Assembly (NCBI GenBank): GCA_907163375.1
Contig: CAJQUW010017018.1
Coordinates: 290,317-354,316 of the forward strand
Length of the DNA stretch: 64,000 bases
Origin: Prostheceraeus crozeri
Taxonomy: Eukaryota; Platyhelminthes; Polycladida; Euryleptidae
Direction of reading: 5' to 3'
The translations under genes were made by a program, and so were the position numbers. Shown one piece after another: positions 9,424-19,329 of this stretch. Position 1 is the stretch's first letter, and every line of letters begins with the position of its first letter. The notes under the pieces are model-generated. The model did not search any database, was not told the DNA's origin, and was given only the letters and a program-made list of their open reading frames with translations.

Positions 9424-10758
9424 ATGTCAACTCTGATTGGTAGCAAATTTAGATTAGACGATCCCCCCTTCGTTAGTTACAATCAAAAAAAGAATGACTA
9501 TATAAGAGTTGCTATGAATCCTGGATCTTCAGGAAGAGTGAATACTGGAGGTGATTTCATTTTTGAAGTTGATAATCAGCAAAGTTATTTATATTTACCC
9601 GATTCATTGTTACACTGTGAATATTCTCTATATTCTGATGCTGATTCTACAACACCATTACCTGCTACGGATAATATTACCTTAGAAAATAATTTCTTTC
9701 CAAGATTATTTACACAAATGCGTTTAGATGTTGCAACTCAAAATATAGAAACAATAAGTGATTCTCCAGGTATTATTGATTCGATGCTTCGCTTTGTTAC
9801 AATAGGTGAAAATACTAAAATGCATGAAATCGAAAGATGGTTTCCAGATAATAATGATGGTATAATTATAGATGATTTAACTCACACTGGACTAGACTCA
9901 GCAGGAATCGCGAAAGATGTAGAACAAATTGCAAAACATTTAAATAAAACAAATAATAATGCATATAAAGAAAGACGTAATTTTAATAATAAAAGTAAAC
10001 AAACTATTGATTGGTCATTGTCTCCATTATTCGGGTATTTAGATTACAGTAAAATATCATATCGATTAAAGTTCAAATTAATAATTCATCGCACTGTAAA
10101 TAATGAATCAATATTTTATGGAAAGACTGGGAAGAAAGCATATTTAAAAATTGGTAGATTTGAATGGTGGATAAGGCATATTACTCCTAGTTTAGAGGTT
10201 GAATTAACTATTACGAAACGATTAAATCCTAATAAACCAATTCCAGTCAGTTTTATGAAGCGTACTGCGAGTTCTGTCACTTTTACTGAACAAAGATTTA
10301 ACTGGCATTTCACAAGGACATCAAATACTCCAAGATATTTTTTACTCACTTTTCAAAAGAATGAAACACCTAGTTTTGATAAGAACAATAGTCTTTTCCA
10401 TATTAATTCAATTAGAAGTTTACAAATTTCATTAAATCAAACACGTTATCCTATCGATCCATTAAGATTTGATAACTCAAATAATCAATTCATGGAAGGA
10501 TATGACGCTTATAGAAATCTATGTCGAGAATTTGGAGTTGAAGCACAATTAACTCCTGTAGATTGGAAGAATTTATATCCTGCTTTCTGTTTTGATTTAA
10601 GTGCGCAATCTGAAGATATTATCAAGACTGGTTGTGATGTGACAATTAATATTGAAAAGACAAATTCCACAACATCATTGATGGCTTATGGCTTATTGCT
10701 AGAAGATGTAGAATATTCAATTGAAATTCTTAATGGAAAAATGGTTAGGATCGTTTAG
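9424..10758 (+). CDS. Major capsid protein candidate (double jelly-roll type)
   Basis: The frame gives 444 residues without a break. Landmarks shared with capsid proteins of Polinton-like elements include the early VNTGGDFIFEVDNQQSYL region, WSLSPLFGYLDY before the middle, FEWWIRHITPS, the segment TSNTPRYFLLTFQ, and FCFDLSAQSEDI near the end. These fit the second half of a hexon-like double jelly-roll protein, which forms trimers on the outside of the particle; the fold itself cannot be confirmed by reading. The length is at the small end for such proteins. A strong homologue lies at 56522-57848. The gene begins after a T-tract/A-tract motif and stops 4 bp before the right inverted repeat of the cassette begins to be recognisable. 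Confidence 0.78.
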   Translation: MSTLIGSKFRLDDPPFVSYNQKKNDYIRVAMNPGSSGRVNTGGDFIFEVDNQQSYLYLPDSLLHCEYSLYSDADSTTPLPATDNITLENNFFPRLFTQMRLDVATQNIETISDSPGIIDSMLRFVTIGENTKMHEIERWFPDNNDGIIIDDLTHTGLDSAGIAKDVEQIAKHLNKTNNNAYKERRNFNNKSKQTIDWSLSPLFGYLDYSKISYRLKFKLIIHRTVNNESIFYGKTGKKAYLKIGRFEWWIRHITPSLEVELTITKRLNPNKPIPVSFMKRTASSVTFTEQRFNWHFTRTSNTPRYFLLTFQKNETPSFDKNNSLFHINSIRSLQISLNQTRYPIDPLRFDNSNNQFMEGYDAYRNLCREFGVEAQLTPVDWKNLYPAFCFDLSAQSEDIIKTGCDVTINIEKTNSTTSLMAYGLLLEDVEYSIEILNGKMVRIV

Positions 10759-10838
10759 TAACCTGAACAAAAGTGATCAGCTAAAGCCTCTGAACAAAGT
10801 TCTACTGGTTAGTAACCTGAGGACCTTTGGTCTGATTA
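10758..10838 (+). repeat. Right inverted repeat bounding the capsid cassette
   Basis: The reverse complement matches the units at 8751-8870, including GGACCTTTGGTC next to CAGGTTA-type sequence and the CTAAAGCCTCTGAACAA word. A single decayed unit also follows the capsid gene of the second element (57845-57885), so this unit travels with the capsid gene's 3' end. Confidence 0.85.
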
Positions 10839-11572
10839 AGATTTACGTGTGTGAATGGACAACAACTTCGTGATAACTTTATTAATGTTCTTTTGCACGT
10901 TATCTATTGCGTCAAGCAGCGTGTGATGTACTTTAATTTCTTTGCTATTAACTTGCATTTTCTCCAAGTTAATCTTCAACGCCGTTTTAAGAGCATTCAA
11001 TTGAGCTTTATCACTAACCTTTTGATTAAGTGTTTTTACTTCATTTATCATTTTATTCATGAACTTCACTTGTTGTGTAATTCTGGTACTCAATTCATCA
11101 ACACTTTTTTGGAATGTAGATTGCAGTTGTTGCAACTGTTGCAATAATTTTTGATTCTTTTCGGTAACTTTGACTAACTCTTCTTTCAGTTGTTTATTTT
11201 GATTTGTATTCTTTATAATGACACCCCTTAAAGTCATTGATAATAGGATTACAATCTTTGATTGTTTTGTTATTTTTTTATGAAGTGTTGATATATCTAC
11301 TTTTAGATCTTTATTCTTTTTATCAAGTTTTAATAATTTTTTTGTTATTGATTTGTCATTAAGTTTTGGCAACTTTAATTCATTTATTAGTGGAGCCACC
11401 TGTCTATCAACACATTCTTTGTTTGTTAATTCAGTATTTTGTTGTGGAAGAATAGGAAGATGTAACGGTCCTGTTAAACGTCTCCAGTTTTCATGATATA
11501 GTTGTCTAGGTCTATTTCTGATTCTTGATTATTTGAAATGTAAGCACCTCCTCCAACATTTATCAACATCAT
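10836..11572 (-). pseudogene. Coiled-coil protein of P1, possibly fibre- or stalk-like; broken
   Basis: The largest open part (10836-11399) encodes about 187 residues that are almost wholly heptad-like and rich in lysine, leucine and glutamine (for example KLLQQLQQLQSTFQKSV). Similarity to the second element extends upstream to an ATG at 11572, with the start MMLINVGGGAYIS. Long coiled coils near capsid genes may act as fibres or scaffold, but no knob domain is visible. The second element has a collinear relative at 55078-55957. The gene is divergent from a zinc-finger gene with only 17 bp between their start codons. It has one or two breaks. Confidence 0.6.
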
Positions 11573-11589
11573 TTTTTCTGTTTAAAAAT
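11573..11589. promoter_or_regulatory. 17-bp bidirectional start region
   Basis: The start codons of two divergent genes are separated only by ATTTTTTCTGTTTAAAA-type sequence. Read in either direction an A-tract sits just before ATG and a T-tract lies upstream. The same arrangement precedes many genes in both Polintons, which suggests a very short element-specific promoter with almost no leader. The promoter role is inferred. Confidence 0.5.
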
Positions 11590-12091
11590 ATGTTACCTAA
11601 CGAGGAATTTGAAGCCCCACGTTTCGAAGAAGAAGTTGGTGGAGCCAAGCTTCTATCCAACAAAGTTGGCAGAACCAAGGTTCTATGTGAAATCTGTAAT
11701 GCGCCATTCCATAACAAAGCATTATTAAATAAGCATGTGAAAGTAGTACATGCAAATAGTAGTACAACAACAAATGCTACAACAACAAATGCTAGAACAG
11801 TCACAACCAGTAAAAACGTGTGCTGAATGTGGAAAAGACATAACATCTAAGAATTTTGCACGTCATCAAAAAAGATGTCAATTACCAACACAACCAAAAA
11901 TAAAAGATAGACAATGTTTGAATTGTAATAAATATTTCACTGCCCAGGGTTTTACTAATCATTCTAAGTCATGTACAATTAACACGCGTAAATGTACTAG
12001 TTGTGAAATTCTTAAACCCAAAACAGAATTTTACGATAGCAAATACCAATGTAAAGAATTTTTAAAAGTACAAGTGAGATGTAATAACTAA
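11590..12091 (+). pseudogene. Zinc-finger protein of P1; broken
   Basis: Finger motifs appear in order. The first is a classical C2H2 finger (CEICNAPFHNKALLNKHV). Two C2HC-like fingers follow (CAECGKDITSKNFARH and CLNCNKYFTAQGFTNH). The last is a half-finger of the type CTSCEILKPKTEFYD. Threonine/asparagine-rich low-complexity sequence separates the first finger from the rest. Such proteins usually bind DNA or RNA; here a regulator of element transcription or replication is possible. There is no separate counterpart in the second element, although that element's polymerase contains a C2H2 finger. The gene has about one break. Confidence 0.65.
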
Positions 12092-12159
12092 CAAAGTTTT
12101 AATGAAGAGAAACTTCGCACGTCATGTAACAATTTGTCATGAGTAATTAACTTTTGTAT

Positions 12160-12600
12160 CTGTAATAGTCCGGAGGTCAAGTCCATACAGTTACTTGAAT
12201 CTCTTGTCTTCTTTTAAGCCTCGGACTAAATCGAATGATTGATTGATAGATTGATAGATTGATAGATTGATTGATTGATTTCCGTAATAGTCCGGAGGTC
12301 AAGTCCGGAGGTCAAGTGCATACAGTTACTTGAATCTCTTGTCTTCTTTTAAGCCTCGGACTAAATAGAACGTAACATCTTCGTCATTAGCGTAATTAAC
12401 TTTGTACCTGTAATAGTCCGGAGGTCAAGTCCATACACTCACTTGAATCTCTTGTCTTCTTTTAAGCTTCGGACAGTGCATACACTCACTTGAGCCCCTT
12501 ACCCTCTTTTAAGCTTCGGACAGTCCGACACTCCCTTGAGTGTCTTGCCTTCATTTAAGCCTCAGACTAAATCGTCCTTAGTAGTCCGGAGATCCTAAAG
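12160..12600 (+). repeat. Tandem array of about 70-110 bp hairpin-forming units
   Basis: Five or so units contain AGTCCGGAGGTCAAGT at one end and AAGCCTCGGACT at the other, so each unit can fold back on itself. A GATTGATA simple repeat (about 12235-12285) interrupts the array. It lies between the zinc-finger gene and the second ATPase gene. It could be a regulatory or replication-related array, or simply a decayed satellite; I see no open frame. Confidence 0.8.
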
Positions 12601-12678
12601 AAGTATAAAACACTCAAAGGAGTGTCGGACTAGTCGAGAGTCTGAAGCATATTTTCTCATATAAAAATAGGAAAAAAT

Positions 12679-13538
12679 ATGAATATAAAAAATTCATATA
12701 CCGAAATCCCCAATCGTCATCCCACGATAGTCAATCATCACAATCAACGTAATGAAGTGCAATCTTTATTTTTGAAAGATTCAGATGTTGCTCGTGTATT
12801 GGGGTTTCTACAATTTCATTGTATAAAAATTATTATCATATGTTTTATCATCTATTCTATTTATTATTTCATAAACTGGTTAGGGTACTTACAAACACAA
12901 GAACAGAAGAAGGTTGCATTTTATAAAGAACAAACAAAAGTCTTTAAAGGTTGGAAATATCCATATCGTCAAAAAGCTATACCAACAGAACGAACTAGAG
13001 AAGAAACCTGCATTTTATTGTTTATGGTAAAACGGGGAGTGGAAAGACTACATTTATGCGTAAGTACATGCAAGAACATTTTAAAGAAGATGTACATTCT
13101 TTCTGTTTGCAAGCTGACGAATGGCAAGGATATTTAAATGTTTATAATAGAGGAGATTTAGATATGTTAGAAGATATGGAAAGTTTTGCGGGTACATATG
13201 AACAGAACTCTTTACTAATATCAGATGATGTAGCTAGTTTAGTGAACCAAAAAGACGCATCAGAAATATTTACAAAAGGTCGTCACCATCATATACGCAT
13301 AGTTGTATTAGCTCATAAAGCCTGTGACGTAGATAATAAGATTAGAGAAAACGTGGAAACCTTTTATACAACTACACAAAATAATGTAGCATTCTTTGAA
13401 GATATCAAGAAAAATTATAAACTAGATTTACCTTTAGCTAAATATACATATGTTAAATATGGTATAATACGTGTTGATACTATTATGAATCAACTACAAG
13501 TATATGATAAAGATTTAAATGTACTATTAGATACTTAG
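12679..13538 (+). pseudogene. Second P-loop ATPase of P1, with a membrane segment; broken
   Basis: The N-terminal part contains a strongly hydrophobic stretch (IKIIIICFIIYSIYYFI) that should span a membrane. A Walker A motif, GKTGSGKTT, is encoded near 13030-13050. A Walker B-like stretch (LLISDDV) follows, then TKGRHHHIRIVVLAHK, which resembles the GRHNNCSVFYLTQ segment of the element's own packaging ATPase. This supports an FtsK/HerA-type or A32-like fold. The element thus carries two related P-loop ATPases, and only one has a counterpart in the second Polinton. A DNA-pumping or secretion-type motor at a membrane is possible but is inference. It has one or more breaks. Confidence 0.6.
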
Positions 13539-13598
13539 CATGACTTCTATAGCAATTCATCAGATTTTGACATTAGTCTTTATGCATGTGCAAAGAAT

Positions 13599-13886
13599 TT
13601 GTCACCACATGACATAGAAGAAATAACTATCTTTTTAGAAAACGAGGCAATTGTGCCACTAACGATCATACCAGAAACATTTTATTTCTATTTCGATCAT
13701 TATCTGAATAATGTGTTAGGGATTAAAACACCTAAACGATTAGAAAATAGGGATGCAGTAGATGCTATGCGAACAGGAATTAGTAATTTCCGAGATGTAT
13801 TGCAAAGTGTGAAACCTTTAGTCTCTGATGCTAAGAATACATTAAGTGATATAAAGCCAATATTTAATGAGTTAAATAAAATGTAA
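13599..13886 (+). CDS. Small P1 frame of unknown function
   Basis: The frame of about 95 residues follows the ATPase region closely on the same strand. It has an aromatic patch (PETFYFYFDHYLNN) and a helical C-terminal half with AMRTGISNFRDVLQSVKP. No family is recognisable, and there is no clear ATG in a good context, so it may be part of the preceding gene rather than a separate one. No counterpart is seen in the second element. Confidence 0.35.
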   Translation: MSPHDIEEITIFLENEAIVPLTIIPETFYFYFDHYLNNVLGIKTPKRLENRDAVDAMRTGISNFRDVLQSVKPLVSDAKNTLSDIKPIFNELNKM

Positions 13887-13926
13887 ATTCGTAATTAAAA
13901 ATTAGTTTTAAAAAATAAATAAAATT

Positions 13927-14274
13927 ATGTCTATACATAATGACTATAGTCAGTATATAATTAAACATCCGCCAGTTTTAAAAGATTATCGCCATCCTAC
14001 AAACCCTGTAAATTCAAAGAAAGAATTTAAATTTCATCACCATCATAAATACATAGAGTTCGTTAAAGACTATAAAATCAGACATGGTATAAGAAGTTAT
14101 ACTAAAACAGAAGACTTTCCACTTTGTCTACGAAGTTTCAGAGTATTTTTAGCATGCAATAATTTACGGCGGTTGGTTAAGAAAGAAAATTTAACAACAC
14201 ATGAATTAGAGACTTTGCAACAACTGAATATTCCTGCATATCCAACAAAGTTGACGGACCGAGGTTCTATGTAA
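13927..14274 (+). CDS. Small basic protein of unknown function, 115 aa
   Basis: The frame begins with ATG after an A/T-rich leader like that of neighbouring genes and ends 27 bp before the polymerase gene. The protein is basic, with a histidine run (KFHHHHKYIEF) and a helical tail (LVKKENLTTHELETLQQL). It belongs to the same co-directional block as the polymerase and the second ATPase. In protein-primed replication systems a small protein next to the polymerase can be a terminal protein or a DNA-binding protein, but nothing in the sequence shows that here. I do not recognise it. Confidence 0.5.
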   Translation: MSIHNDYSQYIIKHPPVLKDYRHPTNPVNSKKEFKFHHHHKYIEFVKDYKIRHGIRSYTKTEDFPLCLRSFRVFLACNNLRRLVKKENLTTHELETLQQLNIPAYPTKLTDRGSM

Positions 14275-14301
14275 AAAAACATAATTTTTTCTTTAAAAAA
14301 T

Positions 14302-17300
14302 ATGAATGATAAAATGACTAAAGGATCAGAACATGCGATTGACGAGTTAATCAAGAAACAAATTGATGAGTTTGATGCACAAATTCAACGTAGTCGTAAA
14401 CGTAATATTAAAAAACAGAAACGTGGAACAAAAGAAACATCAGGTACACCAATTCCTGATATATTCTCTAATGATAGACTTGGTGATGATCGATTGAATT
14501 TGTTTAATCCAAATGAAATTACGCATGCAAATGAACTTTTTACTAATGTAGTAAATACTATACGTGAACTTTTACACAATGGGAAAGTTTTAAATATATT
14601 TGGTGCCATGATTAAAGAAGATGGAACCACAATAGAAAACTTTTACGCTGCATTTTATAATACAAATTCATTTGAAACATGGTTTCTTAATCTAGAAGAG
14701 AAATCCGATGCTAACAAATGGATTTTTACAGGTGGTATTAAATACGAAGATTTTGGAATGAAGCTAGTGCAAAGATCACATAGAGGTGCTGGTATTAACA
14801 TGAAATATAGAATCAAAGAATACATCGGACAATATTGCTACATTCCTTCTGAAGATTTCTGTTTTATCAAATGTTTCAACGCCTTACGTGGGTTCAATCA
14901 AGAACAAGCTAAAATTATGTTCGAGATGTTTAATGACTTTTTATATAATGAGAAAGCTACATCTAAAACAGGAGTAATGTCAAACTGCAAATTTTCCCAA
15001 ATCAATAACTACTTTGGAGAATGTGTACAGTATTACAGTCCTACTAATCGTCATTTAAATCCTAGAGGTATTACAACACCTTATAATTATGTCTATTACA
15101 ATTATTTTCATGAAGGTTCATCAATAGGTCACTATTGTTTAATAAATAAATTTTACAAAGCAGAAGCTATTAGAGAAATTGAAAATAATTTCAAATCAAT
15201 ATATAAAACGGTTACTGATGAAAATCTAACAACACTTCCGTATAAAACCATAACAAAGAAACCAATTGACTATGGTTCAACATATATATCGGACCTCGAA
15301 ACTTATCCAGATCCTAGTTGTCCAACCGCTCATCCTATTCCTTATGCTTTAGGCGCTATTAATTTTAACAAATTTATATCTTGTTTACCAATGCAAAGAT
15401 TGAAAAAATTAGACACGCGTTTGTTAAGTGATATGATTAAAATAAAAAGTAGTAAGGATGAAAATGAAATTAAAGAACTTAAGAAACAGATAAGTGAATA
15501 TAATAACTTAACTGAAATAGAATTAAATAAACTTCAATGTTGTGTGAAAATCTTTGTTAGGAAACAAGATGAATTTTCGATCGGGGGAAACCCAGGGGAC
15601 ACATGTCCGATACATCAATTTTTTAAAACTCTTGGAAAATTTAATTATTCGAAAGTCACTTTAATAGCGCACAATTCATCAGGGTTTGATTCCTATTTTC
15701 CGATAAAAGCTAATTTTAAATTTTACTAAAGCACCACTTAAAACATCATGAGGAATACTCACTGCTTCTTTACAAAATCCTTTTACAACTACAAGTGTTA
15801 GTAAATATATGCAAAAATCTTTTAGATTTAATAATAAAAAATCATCACCTCAAGGCAAATTAGCACTTCAAACTATTGTAATGAAATGTAGCTTACAACA
15901 CGTGAAAACGAGTCTTTCCAAATGGTGTGAGAATTTTAAAATTCCTACCAATGTGTGTAAATTAAATTATGAAATTGTCGAAATTACACATGAGAATTAT
16001 AAAGAAGAAGAACATGAGTGGAAACCGTATTTAATTAATGATGTTCTTTCATTAGCATTTTGTATCTACAAGTATAATCATGTTATGAAAGAATTAGTTG
16101 ATGAAGATATAACTACTAATTTAACATCCTCTGCTTTAACATTTAACGGTTGGATGAAGAGTGTATAAGAGGACAACGTAAATATTCATTCTCATACTGA
16201 TTTATGGGCTAGAAATTATATTAGAAAATCTGTTAAAGGTGTCTGCAAATATAAGACATTACGAATCTCCATTTTGTAACATCTTGATACCAATATTACA
16301 GCGGCATTTATCCGGAAGTAATTTAATAGAGTTAATGAAAGAGTATAATCAGTTGGAAGACAAGAATGCTCTTTGTAAAGAAATTAAACATAAACTACTC
16401 GGACAGCAAAATGAATTCTTAATGGCTTTTGATGCAACATCTTTATATCCATCAGTTATGTATGACGAACATTCAGAATACCCTAAAGCTGAATCCGCCA
16501 GATAATTTAGACAAGAAGAAGAACAAGTGGCATTATATCAATTTAACACTCAATCATTTCGACCTAAAACTGGAATATTCACAGTTGTATTTTATTATCC
16601 TGATGATATGTTTTTCCAACCAGTCCCTGCGAAAGATAAGGTAAAAATGAAAACAATTGCAATCAAGAAGTAATAAGGTTTAGGAATGGAATATGTTATG
16701 ATGTATTAACTTCTGTAGATATACAGGAAATTGTTAGATGCGGTGGAAAAATATTATCTATTAAAGATGGTATAATTTATGAAGAAAATTATCACTTTTC
16801 ACCATTTCGAAAATACATTGAAAAGCTCTTCAATTTAAGAAAAAATGTAAAACAGAAGGAAACGCTGTAGGCGATGAGTTAATTAAATTATTAATGAATT
16901 CGCTATATGGAAAAACCGTAGAAAAAGACATAACCACGAAATATCATTTATGGAATGAAAGTACATTGAGAAAAAGTTTCACTCAAGAAGTAAAAGATTT
17001 TGAGAAAGTAAATGATGAACAATTCTTAGTGAAAGTAGAAATGGAATTTCTAAAAGCTAATATTCAAAATGCATCTGCGGCCAAAGCCCTGAGCAGCTGC
17101 GCTGAGACATCATTCATGCCATTAGGTTCTTTTATTCTTGCTCACTCTAGACGAATCATGAATAACTTTATTTTAGAAATTAATGGTTTTAAAGAAAAAC
17201 ACATACATTACACAGATACCGATAGTATATACATTTCTAATGAGCTCTTCAATAAATTAGATGCTGCTGGCTATGTTGGTGGGGAATTGTGTCAAGGGAA

Positions 17301-17743
17301 AAATGATTATGGGAATGGCGGAATTATATGTGCAATGTTTATTGCCCCTAAAATAAAATATTGTATTACAGTAGATGAACAAGGGAGACTTAGTGAAAAG
17401 AAAACATTTAAGGGTTATACAAAAACTAAAGTAAAAGTAGAAGATTACATACAATTATACTGTGGTGAAACATTAACAACAACTGTTAATAAACCATGGA
17501 AAAGATCTTTAGAGAATGGTATTAGTATTTCATGATAAAAATAATAACACTGAAGAAAAAAGTTTTTCTGCCCAAATAAATCTTCTTAAACAGCAAGCAC
17601 CTGATGCAAATGGTATTATGTTACCTTATAACGGAGAAGATGTTCAAGACGAAATAGTTCAACGAATACAAAAAGAAGGTAATATAATTGAATACATCGA
17701 TAGTGAATACACTGATAATGAAGACTGGGAAGAGGAATTTTAG
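14302..17743 (+). pseudogene. Protein-primed family-B DNA polymerase of P1 (PolB type A); broken
   Basis: Landmarks of a family-B polymerase appear in order. The exonuclease motifs are SDLETYPDP near 15280, HNSSGFDSY near 15670 and YLINDVLSL near 16030. The polymerase motifs are DATSLYPSVM (motif A) near 16435, LLMNSLYGKT (motif B) near 16890 and YTDTDSIYI (motif C) near 17210. The N-terminal 300 residues hold a conserved-looking cysteine/aromatic region (YIPSEDFCFIKCFNALRGF). There is no HNH/endonuclease VII-type zinc insertion, unlike the polymerase of the second element. Protein priming is inferred from the family and from the terminal repeats. The gene ends tail-to-tail with the packaging ATPase. 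It is broken, with about four breaks. Confidence 0.93.
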
Positions 17744-17749
17744 CTCTGT

Positions 17750-18517
17750 GAACAAATGTTCTATAACTCTATCATGTACTTTTTTGTCAATATTGATTTT
17801 AATAAATCCATAATCGTTTGACCAAGCATTACTGCAAGATTGTTTAAAATCATCTTTATCTCTTATACATAAGTCTCTTTACAAATCACTTAGGTTCCTT
17901 GAATTAATTTCGAAAAGCATAAAAATATTAGCATTCTTTCTAATAACGCTACCATCTAATGAATACATACTTTGTGTCAAATAAAAGACACTACAGTTAT
18001 TGTGTCGACCTCTTGTAAAATAATTTCTCTGAACTGCCTGATCTTTGTTATTAACACAATCATCAAACATAACACAATGTTTTTTCGTTTTATTTAGTTT
18101 ACTAGGATCTTGCATATTACCACTATCATCTATTAGTTGTATCGATATGTGTTTATTTTTATTGGGTTCTACTAGTTGTTTATTTTTCGCTGCTTCTTCA
18201 CACCAAGAACTTATTTCTTCTTCATACTCCGATTTTTCATATTCTTCAAACAGTGAAGCTATAGCTGATTTGGTAAGATTATTTTCAAAACCATATTTCA
18301 AGAATTGGTAAATAGGTTGGTCTGCTGTTGTTGTATAAATAATAAGATTGTTATAATCCAAGAAGTTTGGTGTTGTGAGAATTTTAAATAATAGATACGT
18401 TTTCCCACAACCTGATCTTCCACAGATAACTGCTAAAACCTTACTGGATAGGTTGGGATGATGATTGAATTTCACTTTCTTGTTTAGTGGAGATTTTACA
18501 GAAGTGTTTTTACTCAT
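17750..18517 (-). pseudogene. Genome-packaging ATPase of P1 (FtsK/A32 type); broken
   Basis: A Walker A motif (CGRSGCGKTYLL) lies about 30 residues from the start, and a Walker B motif (HCVMFDDCVNN) lies near residue 140, followed by YFTRGRHNNCSVFYLTQS. This is the pattern of the packaging ATPase that pumps DNA into particles in Polintons and large DNA viruses. The start at 18517 is preceded by TTAAAAAATG. The region of similarity to the second element's ATPase continues to about 17750, meeting the polymerase gene tail to tail. It precedes, on the same strand, no other gene, but follows the penton-like gene. It has about one break. Confidence 0.88.
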
Positions 18518-18538
18518 TTTTTAAGTCAATATTTTTAA

Positions 18539-19327
18539 TTAAACCTCTCGTAATAATAGATCTATCATAATCACTTCGCCTCCAAAATTTATTGCCTTTC
18601 CTTTCTCATCTGTTATTCTAATGGTAATGGAATTAATTGTTTTTCGTGTAACTGGAAAATATATTAATGATTTTGGGATTACATTTAAACTGTAACCAAT
18701 CGGAATTGTAAATGCTGGATAACTGAAGATATTATTTGTTAGCTTTCCATTAACATAACCACCTTCTATAATATCATACTGAACGTTGATTGAATTTATT
18801 TCAGTTATTTTAGGTATATTTTCACTGATATGAAAACCTTGTGCATAGAGTTTCTTTTTAAATCCTAATAGTTTCGACAATGATCTATCATGATTAAAAT
18901 CAACTTAATGATTTTCATCCAAAGTAAGCGAAAATTTATTTACTGCTGGTTCAACTGCGAAATGTAATTGTTTCTTGTCTTTAAATTGAATACCTAAATG
19001 TCTTTTTTATTTCACTGGAAATAGATTCAACTTCATAAGATCCAGGAAGAAAAGTTAATTCTTTCCAAGTTTTACCTGTGTCATTTGAATATTTAAATCC
19101 GTCATTTACATCTTTGATAATATTTTGTATAGTGATAAATGTTGAAAACTAGTTAATGCTACTTCATAATGTTTGTCTTGTTCTAAGTGAATAATAGGAT
19201 CTAAATTACAAGTATGCGATGAAGTAGTTGCCATAAATTTTAATGTCGCACTAAATTTTGATGAGGTTAAAATCTCGGTTAAATTTTCTAAATGTTTATT
19301 GATTTTTTCTAGTTCTGCCGAAGACAT
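18539..19327 (-). pseudogene. Penton-like minor capsid protein of P1; broken
   Basis: The pieces match the protein at 47857-48667 of the second element. Conserved landmarks are HYEVALTSFQ early on, KLLGFKKKLYAQG in the middle, and SITIRITDEKGKAINFGGE near the end. This last stretch, a pair of beta strands rich in alternating hydrophobic residues, is typical of the single jelly-roll penton (minor capsid) protein of Polintons, which forms the fivefold vertices. It sits between the packaging ATPase and a conserved gene of unknown function, all on the minus strand, as a morphogenesis cluster. It has two or so breaks. Confidence 0.72.
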
Positions 19328-19329
19328 TT

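Noticed and set aside
12160-12600. Regular repeats as a CRISPR-like array
   Set aside because: Units are long, imperfect and self-complementary, spacers are not distinct, and the setting is an animal mobile element.
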